This document shows positions 8,806 through 17,447 of a DNA stretch of 64,000 nucleotides, in pieces. Position 1 is the first letter of the stretch. Each line of letters starts with the position of its first letter. The notes under the pieces were generated by a model. That model worked only from the letters and a program-made list of their open reading frames with translations. It did no database searches and had not been told where the DNA came from. The DNA comes from Planosporangium spinosum (GTDB lineage: Bacteria > Actinomycetota > Actinomycetes > Mycobacteriales > Micromonosporaceae): assembly GCF_049999945.1 (NCBI RefSeq), contig NZ_JBLYUB010000009.1, forward strand, positions 62,001-126,000. The letters run 5' to 3'. A program made the translations under genes and the position numbers.

Positions 8806-8936
8806 ACGACCACCTCCAGCGTCGACAGCCCTCACCCTATAGCGCAGAACTGGGCTCCACGTGGAGGTTTTTGGCGACACGCCGTAACCAAACCGTTCGA
8901 GGGTCGTCGGCGGTACGCCGGCCGCTTCCGGACCGG

Positions 8937-9401
8937 TCAGCCGGCGAAGTCCTCCGGGCTGACCTGCTCCAGGAACTCCCGGAACTTCTCGACCTCGTCC
9001 TCCTGCTCGTCCGGGATGACGATGGCGGCCTCGGTGAGCACCTGATCGGCACAGCGGATCGGGGCGCCGACACGCAACGCCAGCGCGATCGAGTCACTCG
9101 GGCGGGCCGACACCCGGACCCCGTCGCCGATGACCAGCTCGGCGTAGAAGATGTTGTCGCGCATCTCGACGATCTCCACGGCCCGCAACGGCGCCTCCAG
9201 CGCCGCGAGCACGTCGCGGAGCAGGTCATGGGTAAGAGGTCGGGCCGGCTTGACACCCTGCTGCTCGTAGGCGATGGCGGTCGCCTCCACCGCACCGATC
9301 CAGATCGGCAGGTAGCGGTCGCCGTCCACCTCTTTAAGCAGCACGATCGGCTGGTTGGTGGGCAGTTCCACCCGAACACCAACCACGCTCAGCTCACGCA
9401 C
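8937..9401 (-). CDS. Bifunctional nuclease family protein (DUF151)
   Basis: This is a 154-residue DUF151 protein with VVGVRVELPTNQPIVLLKE near the start and RYLPIWIG, ARPLTHDLL, FYAELV, RPSDSIALALR and IPDEQEDEVEKFREFLEQ following. The plant and Thermotoga relatives are described as nucleases, but the actinobacterial members (Rv1829 in M. tuberculosis) have no settled role. The GTG at 9401 is chosen because GGAGG lies five bases upstream and the family begins at about RELSVVGV; the frame is open further up to an ATG at 9458. It is encoded between the two MerR genes, as in mycobacteria. Confidence 0.88.
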   Translation of the reverse strand: MRELSVVGVRVELPTNQPIVLLKEVDGDRYLPIWIGAVEATAIAYEQQGVKPARPLTHDLLRDVLAALEAPLRAVEIVEMRDNIFYAELVIGDGVRVSARPSDSIALALRVGAPIRCADQVLTEAAIVIPDEQEDEVEKFREFLEQVSPEDFAG

Positions 9402-9514
9402 CGCCGCCTCCGTGTCGCTTCGTCCCTCTCCCTGCACGGTACACGGCGCGTGGGACATACGGGCTTCGCGTACCGACCGTCAGCGTGCCGTGGCTTACAC
9501 ACTGTCCGGTCCGC

Positions 9515-10291
9515 CTACCGGCCGAGGGTCTGCCGGAGGCCGCTGCGCAGCAGGGCGGCGCGCAGCCGTTCGGTGCAGGCGGTCAGTTCCCGGACCGTCT
9601 CGGCGGCCCGGGCCCGGGCCGTCGGCCCACTCTGCCGGGCAAGGGGCGCCACGAGCTGGGTGAACAGCCCGATCTCACGGTCCACCGCGGCCCGGTAGGC
9701 GCGCAGGTGGCGCGCTTCCAGGCCATACTCGCCCAGGCGGGCCGCCGCGGCGGCGACCTCCAGCGCGTCGGAGTCGTAACCGCCGCCCGGCCGCTCGGCG
9801 AGCAGCCCGTACTGTTCGAGCGTGGCGAGGGTCTCATCGGACAGCCCGGTCCGGTCGAGCAACTCGTCGCGGCGCAGCAGCACGTCCGCGGGGTCCACCA
9901 CCGGAGCGGGCGACGGGCCCGGTGCGACCGCCACGAGGGTCGGGCGCAGCCGGTCGGCGGGGCCGGCCGGCATCGGGGTGGTCGGCGCCGCGGTGACCGT
10001 GGGCTTGTCCGCGTCGAGCGCGGCCAACTGGTCCCGGATCACCCGCAGCGGCAGGTAGTGGTCGCGCTGCGCGGTCAGGATGTAACGCAGCCGCGCCACA
10101 TCGTCCCAGCTGTACTTGCGGTAGCCGGCCGCGGTGCGCTGCGGCTCGACCAGGCCTTCACTTTCGAGGAAGCGCAGCTTCGAGATCGTGGTGTCGGGGA
10201 AGTCGACGCGCAGGTGGGCAAGAACCTCACCGATGCTCATCAACCGTTGCTGGCGCGCGGACTTCGCCGCAGCCGCCGACGCCCCACTCAC
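9515..10291 (-). CDS. ftsR: MerR family regulator FtsR-like
   Basis: This 258-residue protein has an N-terminal MerR helix-turn-helix (MSIGEVLAHLRVDFPDTTISK, then LRFLESEGLVEPQRTAAGYRKYSWDDVARL, about residues 18-70). A middle linker is rich in A, P and T, and a C-terminal helical domain (about 140-240) is likely for dimerisation or ligand binding. It corresponds by sequence type and position to M. tuberculosis Rv1828 and C. glutamicum FtsR (Cg1631), reported as an activator of ftsZ. A role in cell-division control is therefore inferred. It sits directly downstream of garA, 86 bases away. Confidence 0.87.
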   Translation of the reverse strand: MSGASAAAAKSARQQRLMSIGEVLAHLRVDFPDTTISKLRFLESEGLVEPQRTAAGYRKYSWDDVARLRYILTAQRDHYLPLRVIRDQLAALDADKPTVTAAPTTPMPAGPADRLRPTLVAVAPGPSPAPVVDPADVLLRRDELLDRTGLSDETLATLEQYGLLAERPGGGYDSDALEVAAAAARLGEYGLEARHLRAYRAAVDREIGLFTQLVAPLARQSGPTARARAAETVRELTACTERLRAALLRSGLRQTLGR

Positions 10292-10377
10292 TCGGCCTCC
10301 CCACCGTCGCGGCGCTGGGGCACCCGGTGGGGCCTACGGCGCCATCGGGTGCCCGTGATCGCAAGACGTGCTGTCGC

Positions 10378-10818
10378 TCACTGATCCTCGTTGCGCGGAC
10401 CGGCGATGAAGACCAGCCGGAACTTGCCGATCTGGACCTCGTCGCCATTGCTGAGAGTAGCCGACTCGACCCGCTCGCGGTTCACATAGGTACCGTTGAG
10501 GCTGCCGACGTCACGTACCGTGAACGTGCCGCCCTCGCGGTGGAACTCCGCGTGACGGCGCGACACGGTCACGTCGTCGAGGAAGATGTCGCTGTCGGGG
10601 TGGCGTCCGCTGGTCGTCACGTCGTGGTCGAGCAGGAAGCGCGCGCCCGCGTTGGGCCCGCGCCGCACCGCGAGCAGCGCCATCCCGGGCGGGAGTGAGC
10701 CCGCCATCCGGGTCGGCGCCACGTCGGCATCGGGACCGTCCACCGCCTCGTCAAGGCTGCCGAGGTTGAGCGTGGACGTGACGTCGAGCGGGGGGTACTC
10801 GTCGTCTGGGCGCGTCAT
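10378..10818 (-). CDS. garA: FHA domain protein GarA/OdhI
   Basis: This 146-residue protein has an unstructured N-terminus carrying the threonines of DVTSTLNLGS (residues 13-22). A C-terminal forkhead-associated domain (about 48-140) has GRHPDSDIFLDDVTVSRRHAEF and VGSLNGTYVN, the phosphothreonine-binding loops. GarA (Rv1827) and OdhI are phosphorylated on an N-terminal ETT motif by Ser/Thr kinases and then control 2-oxoglutarate dehydrogenase and glutamate metabolism. Here the motif reads DVTST, so the likely phospho-acceptor is T13 or T15; this is inference. It lies between gcvH and ftsR, as in mycobacteria. A 210-base gap separates it from gcvH. Confidence 0.92.
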   Translation of the reverse strand: MTRPDDEYPPLDVTSTLNLGSLDEAVDGPDADVAPTRMAGSLPPGMALLAVRRGPNAGARFLLDHDVTTSGRHPDSDIFLDDVTVSRRHAEFHREGGTFTVRDVGSLNGTYVNRERVESATLSNGDEVQIGKFRLVFIAGPRNEDQ

Positions 10819-11028
10819 CAGACCACCTCACGGTTATCAGTCGGGCGTCGGATGCGACGGGACGCGGCTGGAGCGCTGCCCCGAAGCGGAGTTGCGGCGC
10901 TGTCCCCCCGGCCACACGACGTAGCCTCACCCGCGACCGTGGATTCACGGTCGACTGAGCGAGCCTAGTCACGGCCGAAATGTGGGGTCAACTGGACGCG
11001 CAGAATACGCGACCATCAAGGACAAACA

Positions 11029-11406
11029 TCACTGGTCGGTTAGTTGACGGTACGCCGCCGCATCGAGCAGCCCGTCAACGGAGCCGGCCTCGGCCGGCTC
11101 GATGTCCACCAGCCATCCCGCACCGTACGGGTCGCTGTTGATCAGCTCCGGGGTGTCGGCGAGCTGGTCGTTGCGGGCGACGACGGTACCGGCGACCGGG
11201 GCGTAGATCTCCGACACACTCTTGGTCGACTCGATCTCACCGAGCGGGTCGCCGGCCGCCACCTGGGTACCCGGCTCCGGAAGCTGCACGTAGACGATGT
11301 CACCCAGCGCGTCCTGCGCGAAGTGGGTGACACCAACGCGAACCGCACTCGATTGTGGCTGTACCCACTCGTGCTCGGCGGTGTATCGCAGGTCCTCGGG
11401 AATCAC
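11029..11406 (-). CDS. gcvH: Glycine cleavage system H protein
   Basis: This is the 125-residue lipoyl carrier of the glycine cleavage system. It shuttles the aminomethyl group from GcvP to GcvT and then electrons to dihydrolipoamide dehydrogenase. The opening IPEDLRYTAEHEW and the lipoylation segment GEIESTKSVSEIYAP, with K62 as the modified lysine, are diagnostic. The length is normal for the family. It is 51 bases downstream of the DUF881 gene and on the same strand as gcvP. Confidence 0.97.
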   Translation of the reverse strand: MIPEDLRYTAEHEWVQPQSSAVRVGVTHFAQDALGDIVYVQLPEPGTQVAAGDPLGEIESTKSVSEIYAPVAGTVVARNDQLADTPELINSDPYGAGWLVDIEPAEAGSVDGLLDAAAYRQLTDQ

Positions 11407-11457
11407 GTCGCGTTCCTTTGCCCAGCCGGCGGTGCGCCGGTACGTGGCGGACAGGTA

Positions 11458-12357
11458 TCAGGAGACCGGACGCGCGTACCGGGGGGCGGCCACCTGATGC
11501 AGCGCCGTCACTCCGACCACGTCCGATTCCTGGACGATCACGTTACCGCCGCGCTGGTGCACCGTGTCGACCACCCCACCGGGAATGTTGAGCGCCGTGT
11601 GCATCGTCTGCGGATCGCCGATCACGACCAGGCGGTACGGGCCGGTCAGGCGCACCCCGTCGACGGTCAGCCCGCCCTTTGCGTCGGCGAAGTACGTCGA
11701 GGCCACGATGCGGACCGGCCGCCCGTCCGCGCCGGCGATCTGCATCGCCTCCGCGCCGGCCCCGCGCAGCTCCTCCACCGCGTCCAGCAGCGTACTGGCC
11801 GGGAGCGCCTCGCTGCCGGCCGTGAACGTCAGCTCCAGACCCCGCCCCTGCGCGGGCAGGGTACCGGCGAGGATGCCCAGCTCGTCGGCGCGGCGCCGGG
11901 CCTCCTCTACGGCCGCCGCCTGCCCCTGGGCACCCGAGGCGAGCTGACGCTGGCTCGCCTCCAGGGAGGCGATCTCCTGACGCAGCCGGTCGGAGCGGCT
12001 GTCGAGATCGGACAGGATGCGGACGAGGTCCTCCGGTCGCGCGGTGGCCAGTTCGGGATCGGTCGCGTTGCTGCGGAGCTGGACCACCAGGGCGAAGCCC
12101 AGCAGGCCCAGCAGCAGCGCGATGATCGCGCCGGCCGAGGAGACCCGCCCGGACCGGCCGGCCCGCGGGCCCGCCCCGGTCGTCGCGGGCACGTCGTCGG
12201 CATCCCCGGTCGTCACCGGCACCTCGTCGGCATCCCCGGCACCCGTGAGCGCGTCGGGCAGCACGGGCGGCGTGGATGCGTCGGGCGTCACGGGCGCGTC
12301 GGCGCGGGACGGCTCGGCGTCCCCGGCCGGCGGGCGCGGGTCGTCGGTACCACCCAT
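11458..12357 (-). CDS. DUF881 family protein
   Basis: This 299-residue membrane protein has a low-complexity cytosolic start rich in D, P and T. One membrane helix follows (SAGAIIALLLGLLGFALVVQL, about residues 65-86), then a coiled segment (DLDSRSDRLRQEIASLEASQRQL) and an extracytoplasmic DUF881 domain (GRGLELTF, AEAMQIAG, STYF, GPYRLVVIGD). The domain is widespread in Gram-positive bacteria and of unknown role, with a suspected link to division or the envelope. The start ATG at 12357 is two bases after the stop of the sbp gene, so the two should be translated together. Confidence 0.87.
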   Translation of the reverse strand: MGGTDDPRPPAGDAEPSRADAPVTPDASTPPVLPDALTGAGDADEVPVTTGDADDVPATTGAGPRAGRSGRVSSAGAIIALLLGLLGFALVVQLRSNATDPELATARPEDLVRILSDLDSRSDRLRQEIASLEASQRQLASGAQGQAAAVEEARRRADELGILAGTLPAQGRGLELTFTAGSEALPASTLLDAVEELRGAGAEAMQIAGADGRPVRIVASTYFADAKGGLTVDGVRLTGPYRLVVIGDPQTMHTALNIPGGVVDTVHQRGGNVIVQESDVVGVTALHQVAAPRYARPVS

Positions 12358-12359
12358 CG

Positions 12360-12692
12360 TCAGGCCCGGAACAGGTGACGCCGGATGGCGGCGACGTTGC
12401 CGAAGATGCGGACCCCGAGCACGACCACCACGCCGGTCGACAGTTGCCCACCCACGCCCAACTGGTCGCCGAGGTACACGATCAGGCCGGCCACCAGAAC
12501 GTTCGACACGAACGAGACGACGAACTGCTTGTCGTCGAAGATCCCGTCGAGCTTGGCCCGCACCCCACCGAAGACGGCGTCGAGCGCCGCCACGACGGCG
12601 ATCGGCAGGTACGGCTGCAGCGCGACCGGCACCGTCGGCTCCAGTACAACGCCGAGCACCACCCCGACGAGCAACGCGGCTACCGCGATCAT
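12360..12692 (-). CDS. sbp: Small basic family protein (DUF1290, Sbp)
   Basis: This is a 110-residue membrane protein with about three hydrophobic helices (IAVAALLVGVVLGVVLE, IAVVAALDAVFGG, FVSNVLVAGLIVYLGD and a last VVVVLGVRIFGNVAAI). It keeps the family signature GGVRAKLDGIFDDKQFV. Sbp/DUF1290 proteins are nearly always encoded between two DUF881 genes, as here. The ATG overlaps the stop of the upstream DUF881 gene by four bases (12689-12692). Bacillus Sbp is encoded next to ftsA/ftsZ, which is why a division role is suspected; no function is proven. Confidence 0.9.
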   Translation of the reverse strand: MIAVAALLVGVVLGVVLEPTVPVALQPYLPIAVVAALDAVFGGVRAKLDGIFDDKQFVVSFVSNVLVAGLIVYLGDQLGVGGQLSTGVVVVLGVRIFGNVAAIRRHLFRA

Positions 12693-13753
12693 CTCCTACC
12701 TCCCGAGGCCGAGGGTACGGGTGAGCCCGCCGGCCGTGGCGAACCACTCGGCCCTGGCGCGTCGGGCGGCGTCGGCGAGCCGGTCGGCCGGGCGGACACC
12801 GACGGCCGGGGCGACTCCGGTGGCCGCAGCGGCTGCGCATACCGCAGCCGGGGCTGGACGGCCGCCGCGAAGGTCATGCCGTTACGGCGGTCGACCGAGA
12901 ACTGCATCCGGTAGGTGGCCACGTACGTGCGGAACCGCTTCGCCGTCGCCGACGCGTTGAACGCGTCCCGCAGGTCACCGGGGCCGATCGCGGCCACCTG
13001 GTACGGGGCGGTCACCGGCCGGAAGTCCACCAGGATCGCACCGCCGGCGGTCCGGATCGTCGAGGTGGCGGTGAGCCGCTCGCCGTTGACCGTGACCGCC
13101 TCCGCGCCCAGCCGCCACAGTTCGTTGGAGATGTCCTGCAGGTCGCGGTCGAGGACCCGGCCCGGGTTGGTGGCCGACTGCTTGCCGGTCACGGGGTCCA
13201 CCGGGGCAGGGGCGTCCGACACCCGGACCACGACGCCGTCACCGTGCACCCGGGCCAGCCCGGTGCCGGCCTCCAGGTTGCGCAGCCGCGCGCTCTCGTC
13301 ACTGTCGGCCAGCGCCGCGTCGCGCTCACGGACCACCTCTTCGCGCAGCGCGTCGGCGTGCTTCTGCAGCTCGTCGGCGGTGGCCCGGCGGGCCCGGACG
13401 TCGGCGACCAGGCCGGCCTTGGCCCGGCTGGCCTCCGGTTCTGCCGCCGCGACGTACCGGTAAGCGACGGCGAGCAGAAAGCCGATCAGGACGAGCGCCA
13501 CCAGGCCCACACCGCGGGCGGTCGCCCGCCGCCACGCGGCCGGCGGTGGCGCCCCGGCCGCCCGTTTCCGCGCGGCCTGCGCGTAGCCGGGGTCGAGCGG
13601 GGAGCGGAACAGTTCGGTCAGGAAGTCGGCCGGGCGCGGGTGCGCGTTCACCGCCGGGCGCGCCTCCCCGGTCGGATCCGCGTTCACCGCCGGGCGCACC
13701 TCCCCGGTCGGGTCCGGGCGCGCGTCCGGGTCGGCGGCGGACGGGCCGGTCAC
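12689..13753 (-). CDS. DUF881 family protein with extended ends
   Basis: This is the second DUF881 protein, 354 residues. An N-terminal region of about 75 residues includes a duplicated 12-residue segment (DPTGEVRPAVNA, then DPTGEARPAVNA). A membrane helix follows (VGLVALVLIGFLLAVAY, about 82-98), then a coiled stretch (RRATADELQKHADALREEVV) and the extracytoplasmic DUF881 domain. The C-terminal tail of about 50 residues is rich in proline and serine (RPPESPRPSVSARPTGSP). Both ends use four-base overlaps: with sbp at 12689-12692 and with pgsA at 13750-13753. This marks a tightly coupled operon. Biochemical function is unknown. Confidence 0.87.
   Translation of the reverse strand: MTGPSAADPDARPDPTGEVRPAVNADPTGEARPAVNAHPRPADFLTELFRSPLDPGYAQAARKRAAGAPPPAAWRRATARGVGLVALVLIGFLLAVAYRYVAAAEPEASRAKAGLVADVRARRATADELQKHADALREEVVRERDAALADSDESARLRNLEAGTGLARVHGDGVVVRVSDAPAPVDPVTGKQSATNPGRVLDRDLQDISNELWRLGAEAVTVNGERLTATSTIRTAGGAILVDFRPVTAPYQVAAIGPGDLRDAFNASATAKRFRTYVATYRMQFSVDRRNGMTFAAAVQPRLRYAQPLRPPESPRPSVSARPTGSPTPPDAPGPSGSPRPAGSPVPSASGGRR
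13644..13715. repeat. 36-bp in-frame tandem duplication in the DUF881 gene
   Basis: Two adjacent 36-bp units (13644-13679 and 13680-13715) differ at two positions. Because 36 is a multiple of three, the duplication only lengthens the disordered N-terminus of the encoded protein. Confidence 0.85.
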
Positions 13754-14364
13754 GCCGGCATCGCTCCGTCTCCCCCGCGGTCACGGCGCGCCGCGCGGAT
13801 GATCGCAGCGCACTGCACGAGGTAGAGCAGGCCGGCGACCCAGTACAGGACGATGCCCCACCACGCCAGGCCCCAGCCGATCGGGCTCGCCAGCGGCCGC
13901 GCGCCGGCGCTGGCGTGCGCCAGCAGCAGCACCGGGAACGCCGCCAGCAGCAGAAACGTCGCCGTCTTGCCCACGTAGTGGACCGGCAGCGGCCCGTACC
14001 CGTACCGGCGCAGCAGCGGGATGGTCGCGCCGACCACGAGTTCGCGCAGCAGCAACGCCGCGGTGAACGGCCACGGGACGACCCCGCGCAGCGTGAACGC
14101 CAGCAGCGTGGCGAGGATGTAGAGCCGGTCGGCGAACGGGTCCAGCAGCTCACCGAGGCGGCTGACCTGGCCCAGGCGGCGCGCGAGGTAGCCGTCCACC
14201 CAGTCGGTCGTACCACCCACCCCGAGCACGATCACCGCGGCGACGGGCCGGTCCGCGACGAGGAACAGGTACAGGAAGAGTGGCACCCCGGCGAGGCGGG
14301 CGAAGCTGATCAGGTTGGGGACGGTGAGAACCCGGCCGGCACCCTCGACGCGTGTCGGATCCAC
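13750..14364 (-). CDS. pgsA: CDP-alcohol phosphatidyltransferase (PgsA family)
   Basis: This 204-residue integral membrane enzyme has about six helices and transfers a phosphatidyl group from CDP-diacylglycerol to an alcohol. The catalytic motif is intact: D54-x2-D57-G58-x2-A61-R62-x8-G71-x3-D75-x3-D79 (DWVDGYLARR, then GELLDPFADR). The best match by context is the PgsA2/PgsA3 type at Rv1822, annotated as CDP-diacylglycerol-glycerol-3-phosphate 3-phosphatidyltransferase. The exact acceptor alcohol is not resolved by motif alone. It is the first gene of the minus-strand block and overlaps the next gene by four bases. Confidence 0.88.
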   Translation of the reverse strand: MDPTRVEGAGRVLTVPNLISFARLAGVPLFLYLFLVADRPVAAVIVLGVGGTTDWVDGYLARRLGQVSRLGELLDPFADRLYILATLLAFTLRGVVPWPFTAALLLRELVVGATIPLLRRYGYGPLPVHYVGKTATFLLLAAFPVLLLAHASAGARPLASPIGWGLAWWGIVLYWVAGLLYLVQCAAIIRAARRDRGGDGAMPA

Positions 14365-14509
14365 GTGTGCCGCTCCCCTGCCCGTCCGCCCGGCAAGCCG
14401 CTGGTCGGACCGCCGAGAACGGTAAGCAGGCTAGCAGGACCAAGGCCGGTGGCGGGCGACGGGCGCGGCCTGACGACCTGCGGTTGCCACGGTGACCAGA
14501 CCGCACACC

Positions 14510-14593
14510 GCCACGGCAATCGGGCCACACCGCCACGGCAATCGGGCCACACGGCCACGGCAATCGGGCCACGCGGCCACGGCAATCGGGCCG
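14510..14593. repeat. 22-bp tandem repeat, four copies
   Basis: Four copies of GCCACGGCAATCGGGCCA (18 bp) occur at 14510, 14532, 14554 and 14576, separated by 4-bp spacers (CACC, CACG, CGCG). The last copy differs by one base. The array fills most of the space between patatin (ending at 14601) and the upstream region of pgsA. A related GGTTGCCACGG sits on either side in both orientations. Confidence 0.85.
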
Positions 14594-14600
14594 CACACGC

Positions 14601-15611
14601 TCACGGTTGCCAGGCCGCGAGCGCGGCGGCGGCCCGCTCCCGGCCGTACTCGATCATGCGCCGGGCGTGCGCCGCGGTGAAGGTCAGTAACCCGCCGGCC
14701 GGTGCGTCGACGTCGGCCGGCTCGACCAGCAGGACGGGCACGTACCGCTTCACCGTCGCCGCCGGGGCGGCCCGGACGAGCCGGTTGACGGTGTGCGCAT
14801 GGTCGAGGTCGGCCGCCACCGCGCTGCGCGTGACGGCGTCGGCGAGCAGCGCGATCGCGGCGCCGAGCGAGTGCCCGGCCGCCCGGGTGGCCGCCGCCCC
14901 GGAGACGACGACCACCCGATCCGGCTCGTACCGCATGACCGGCGCCAGCGGCCGGCCGGCCACCAGCCCGGCGTCGACCAGCGGGTGGCGGTCATCGGCA
15001 CTGGGCCGCATCAGCAGCGGCATCGCGGCACTGGCCAGTACGTGGTCGGCGGTGAGGTCGACCTGGCGGAACCAGGGGTCGCGGCGACGGCGCGGTGGCA
15101 GCCGGGAGCAGAACCGCACCACCCGTCCGGTGACCTCGTCGACCGCGGGCAGCACGACGACCAGGTCCGGCGGTGGGGTGATCGGGAGCGGCCCGAGGTA
15201 CCGGGTGAGGGTCCGGCGGGTCGGCGCCGGGTCGAGCAGCCAGGTCCAGCCGACGGCGTCGAGCAGGTACTCGGCGGGATTGGTGTTCGGGCGCAGCAAC
15301 CGGCCCACGTTGACCGCCCGCCACAGGTCCGCGCGCGGCCGGTACAGGTCGCTCCAGCCGATGCGGGACCACATGCGGGCCAGCGCCGACGCGTCCAGGC
15401 CGGCGCCGAGGGCGTACGCGTTGATCGCACCGGTCGACACCCCGGACACCACCCGGGGCCGCTGCCCCGCCTCCTCCAGGGCCTGGACGGCGCCGGCGCC
15501 AAAGTAGGCCGCCGGCGCACCGGTACCGGCGAACACCAGCGCGGTGCCGCCGTCGATCCTCGGGGTGCTGTCGACCCGGGGTCGCTCCGGTGACGCGATC
15601 CGGCGTCCCAT
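14601..15611 (-). CDS. Patatin-like phospholipase family protein
   Basis: This 336-residue protein has the patatin fold: an oxyanion-type start LVFAGTGAPAAYFGAGAVQAL (about 25-45), the nucleophile elbow G-V-S59-T-G, and a catalytic aspartate in LVDAGL (D213, usually followed by G in the family). It is expected to hydrolyse acyl esters of lipids. The start at 15611 is chosen because GGAGG lies five bases before the ATG; the frame continues upstream. The glycine-rich oxyanion loop is less perfect than in classical members, so catalytic activity is likely but not certain. It is a single gene downstream of which lies the 22-bp array. Confidence 0.85.
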   Translation of the reverse strand: MGRRIASPERPRVDSTPRIDGGTALVFAGTGAPAAYFGAGAVQALEEAGQRPRVVSGVSTGAINAYALGAGLDASALARMWSRIGWSDLYRPRADLWRAVNVGRLLRPNTNPAEYLLDAVGWTWLLDPAPTRRTLTRYLGPLPITPPPDLVVVLPAVDEVTGRVVRFCSRLPPRRRRDPWFRQVDLTADHVLASAAMPLLMRPSADDRHPLVDAGLVAGRPLAPVMRYEPDRVVVVSGAAATRAAGHSLGAAIALLADAVTRSAVAADLDHAHTVNRLVRAAPAATVKRYVPVLLVEPADVDAPAGGLLTFTAAHARRMIEYGRERAAAALAAWQP

Positions 15612-15823
15612 GATGCCTCCGCAGTGGTGCCCACCCGCCGGGTGACCCACGCGCCCCGGTGGTGGCCCGCCTTACCCCGTGGGACGGCTTTTACCCGACA
15701 GGTGCGACTCGCCACACCTGGTGCCTTTTCCTCGTTCGGCGGTCTGGCAACCTAGGGCACACAGCGACGTCTGTGACGTACCCCCACGACGACGCTGGCC
15801 GCACACCCCTCGGAGGAACTGTC

Positions 15824-17209
15824 ATGTCACAGTCCGCAGCCGACGCGGCGGCTCCGGCCCGCCGCGATCGGACCCACTACCTCTACCTGGCGGTGATCGT
15901 CGCCGTCGTCGCCGGCATCGTCGTCGGCCTCGCCGCGCCGAAGATCGCCGTCGAGCTCAAACCACTGGGCGACGGCTTCGTCAAACTGATCAAGATGATG
16001 ATCAGTCCGGTCATCTTCTGCACGATCGTGCTCGGCATCGGATCGGTCCGCAAGGCCGCCAAGGTCGGCAAGGTCGGCGGCCTGGCGCTGGTGTACTTCC
16101 TGGTGATGTCGACGGTCGCGCTCGCGATCGGGCTCGTGGTCGGCAACCTGATCCACCCCGGCTCCGGACTCCACCTGACGAACGCGGCGAAGGCCGCTGG
16201 CGCGAAGGCGGCCGGTGGGGAGTCGGGCAGCACGGTCGACTTCCTCCTCAAGATCATCCCGGACACCCTGTTCTCCGCGCTCACCCAGAGCCAGGTCCTG
16301 CAGACCCTCCTGGTCGCACTGCTGGTCGGCTTCGCACTGCAGACCCTGGGAGCCAGCGGCGAGCCCATCCTGCGCGGCATCGGGCACCTTCAGCGACTGG
16401 TGTTCCGGATCCTCGCGATGATCATGTGGGTGGCCCCGATCGGCGCATTCGGCGCGATGGCCGCCGTCGTCGGCGCCACCGGCACGAAGGCGCTCGTCGG
16501 ACTGGCCCAGATCATGGCCGGTTTCTACGCCACCTGCCTGATATTCGTCCTGATCGTCCTGGGCGCGCTGCTGTGGGGCTTCGCGCGGATGAGCATCTTC
16601 TCGCTGCTGCGCTACCTGGCCCGAGAGTTCCTGCTGATCCTGTCGACCTCGTCGTCGGAGTCGGCCCTGCCCCGCCTGATCGCCAAGATGGAGCACCTGG
16701 GCGTGTCCCGCCCGGTCGTCGGCATCACGGTGCCGACCGGGTACTCGTTCAACCTCGACGGCACGGCAATCTACCTGACGATGGCGTCGCTGTTCATCGC
16801 CGACGCGGTGGGCAAGCCGCTGTCGATCGGGCAGCAGGTGTCGCTACTGGCATTCATGATCATCGCGTCCAAGGGCGCGGCCGGCGTCACCGGCGCGGGA
16901 CTCGCCACCCTCGCCGGCGGCCTGCAGTCGCACCGACCCGAACTCGTCGACGGCGTCGGCCTCATCGTCGGCATCGACCGGTTCATGTCCGAGGCCCGGG
17001 CGCTGACCAACTTCGCCGGCAACGCGGTCGCGACCGTCCTGGTCGGCACCTGGTCCGGCGAGTTCGACTCCGACCGTGCCCGGCGCGTTCTGCGCGGCGA
17101 GGAGCCGTTCGACGAGCGCACCATGCTCGACGACGGCGCCGCGCCGCACGACGGTCCGGCGGCGCGTATCGAGACCGTCGCGACCGGAGCGGGAGTGGGC
17201 GCGGAGTAA
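15824..17209 (+). CDS. Dicarboxylate/amino acid:cation symporter (DAACS)
   Basis: This 461-residue transporter of the DctA/GltP family couples import of C4-dicarboxylates or glutamate/aspartate to protons or sodium. Hallmarks are the first helices (YLYLAVIVAVVAGIVVGL), the FVKLIKMMISPVIFCTIVLG segment, the serine-rich re-entrant loop LSTSSSESALPRL and GYSFNLDGTAIYLTMASLFIADA. The ATG at 15824 has GGAGGAA nine bases upstream; the frame is open further but without such a site. Substrate cannot be fixed from sequence alone, though DctA-like malate/succinate uptake is the most common. It converges on the flavoprotein gene across a repeat-rich spacer. Confidence 0.92.
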   Translation: MSQSAADAAAPARRDRTHYLYLAVIVAVVAGIVVGLAAPKIAVELKPLGDGFVKLIKMMISPVIFCTIVLGIGSVRKAAKVGKVGGLALVYFLVMSTVALAIGLVVGNLIHPGSGLHLTNAAKAAGAKAAGGESGSTVDFLLKIIPDTLFSALTQSQVLQTLLVALLVGFALQTLGASGEPILRGIGHLQRLVFRILAMIMWVAPIGAFGAMAAVVGATGTKALVGLAQIMAGFYATCLIFVLIVLGALLWGFARMSIFSLLRYLAREFLLILSTSSSESALPRLIAKMEHLGVSRPVVGITVPTGYSFNLDGTAIYLTMASLFIADAVGKPLSIGQQVSLLAFMIIASKGAAGVTGAGLATLAGGLQSHRPELVDGVGLIVGIDRFMSEARALTNFAGNAVATVLVGTWSGEFDSDRARRVLRGEEPFDERTMLDDGAAPHDGPAARIETVATGAGVGAE

Positions 17210-17220
17210 CACCCCGCACG

Positions 17221-17398
17221 ATCCGCGCAAGGTCGCGCCACCCGCACCCCTCAAGATCCGCGCAAGGTCGCGCCACCCGCACCCCTCAAGATCCGCGCAA
17301 TGTCGCAAACATTGCGGCATCCGAGCGCGGGGAAGTAGCAATACGTGCGACATTGCGCGGATCTTGGGGCGCGGATCTTGGGGGCGCGGATCCTGGGA
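17221..17398. repeat. Palindromic dispersed repeat, copy A, with flanking arrays
   Basis: Two 35-bp tandem units (17221-17255, 17256-17290) lead into a perfect 20-bp inverted repeat, AAGATCCGCGCAATGTCGCA (17288-17307) and its complement (17346-17365), with a 38-base centre. Inside it a smaller hairpin CAATGT/ACATTG (17298-17303, 17309-17314) can form instead. To the right are three copies of a 15-bp unit, CGCGGATCTTGGGGG-like, up to 17398. Related elements lie at 44782-44860 and 51416-51540. It separates two convergent genes and may serve as a terminator. Confidence 0.85.
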
Positions 17399-17447
17399 CG
17401 GCCGGTGCACCCGCGCATTGCCCGCCAGCTCGCTCGCCGGCCCGCGC

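Noticed and set aside
14510..14593. 22-bp repeats considered as a CRISPR array
   Set aside because: Spacers are only four bases and nearly identical, and no cas genes are present. It is a tandem repeat. The same reasoning applies to the other arrays.
14150..14596. A minus-strand frame reading through the 22-bp array toward pgsA
   Set aside because: It consists of translated repeat units and overlaps the pgsA start in another frame; no ribosome binding site or family similarity.
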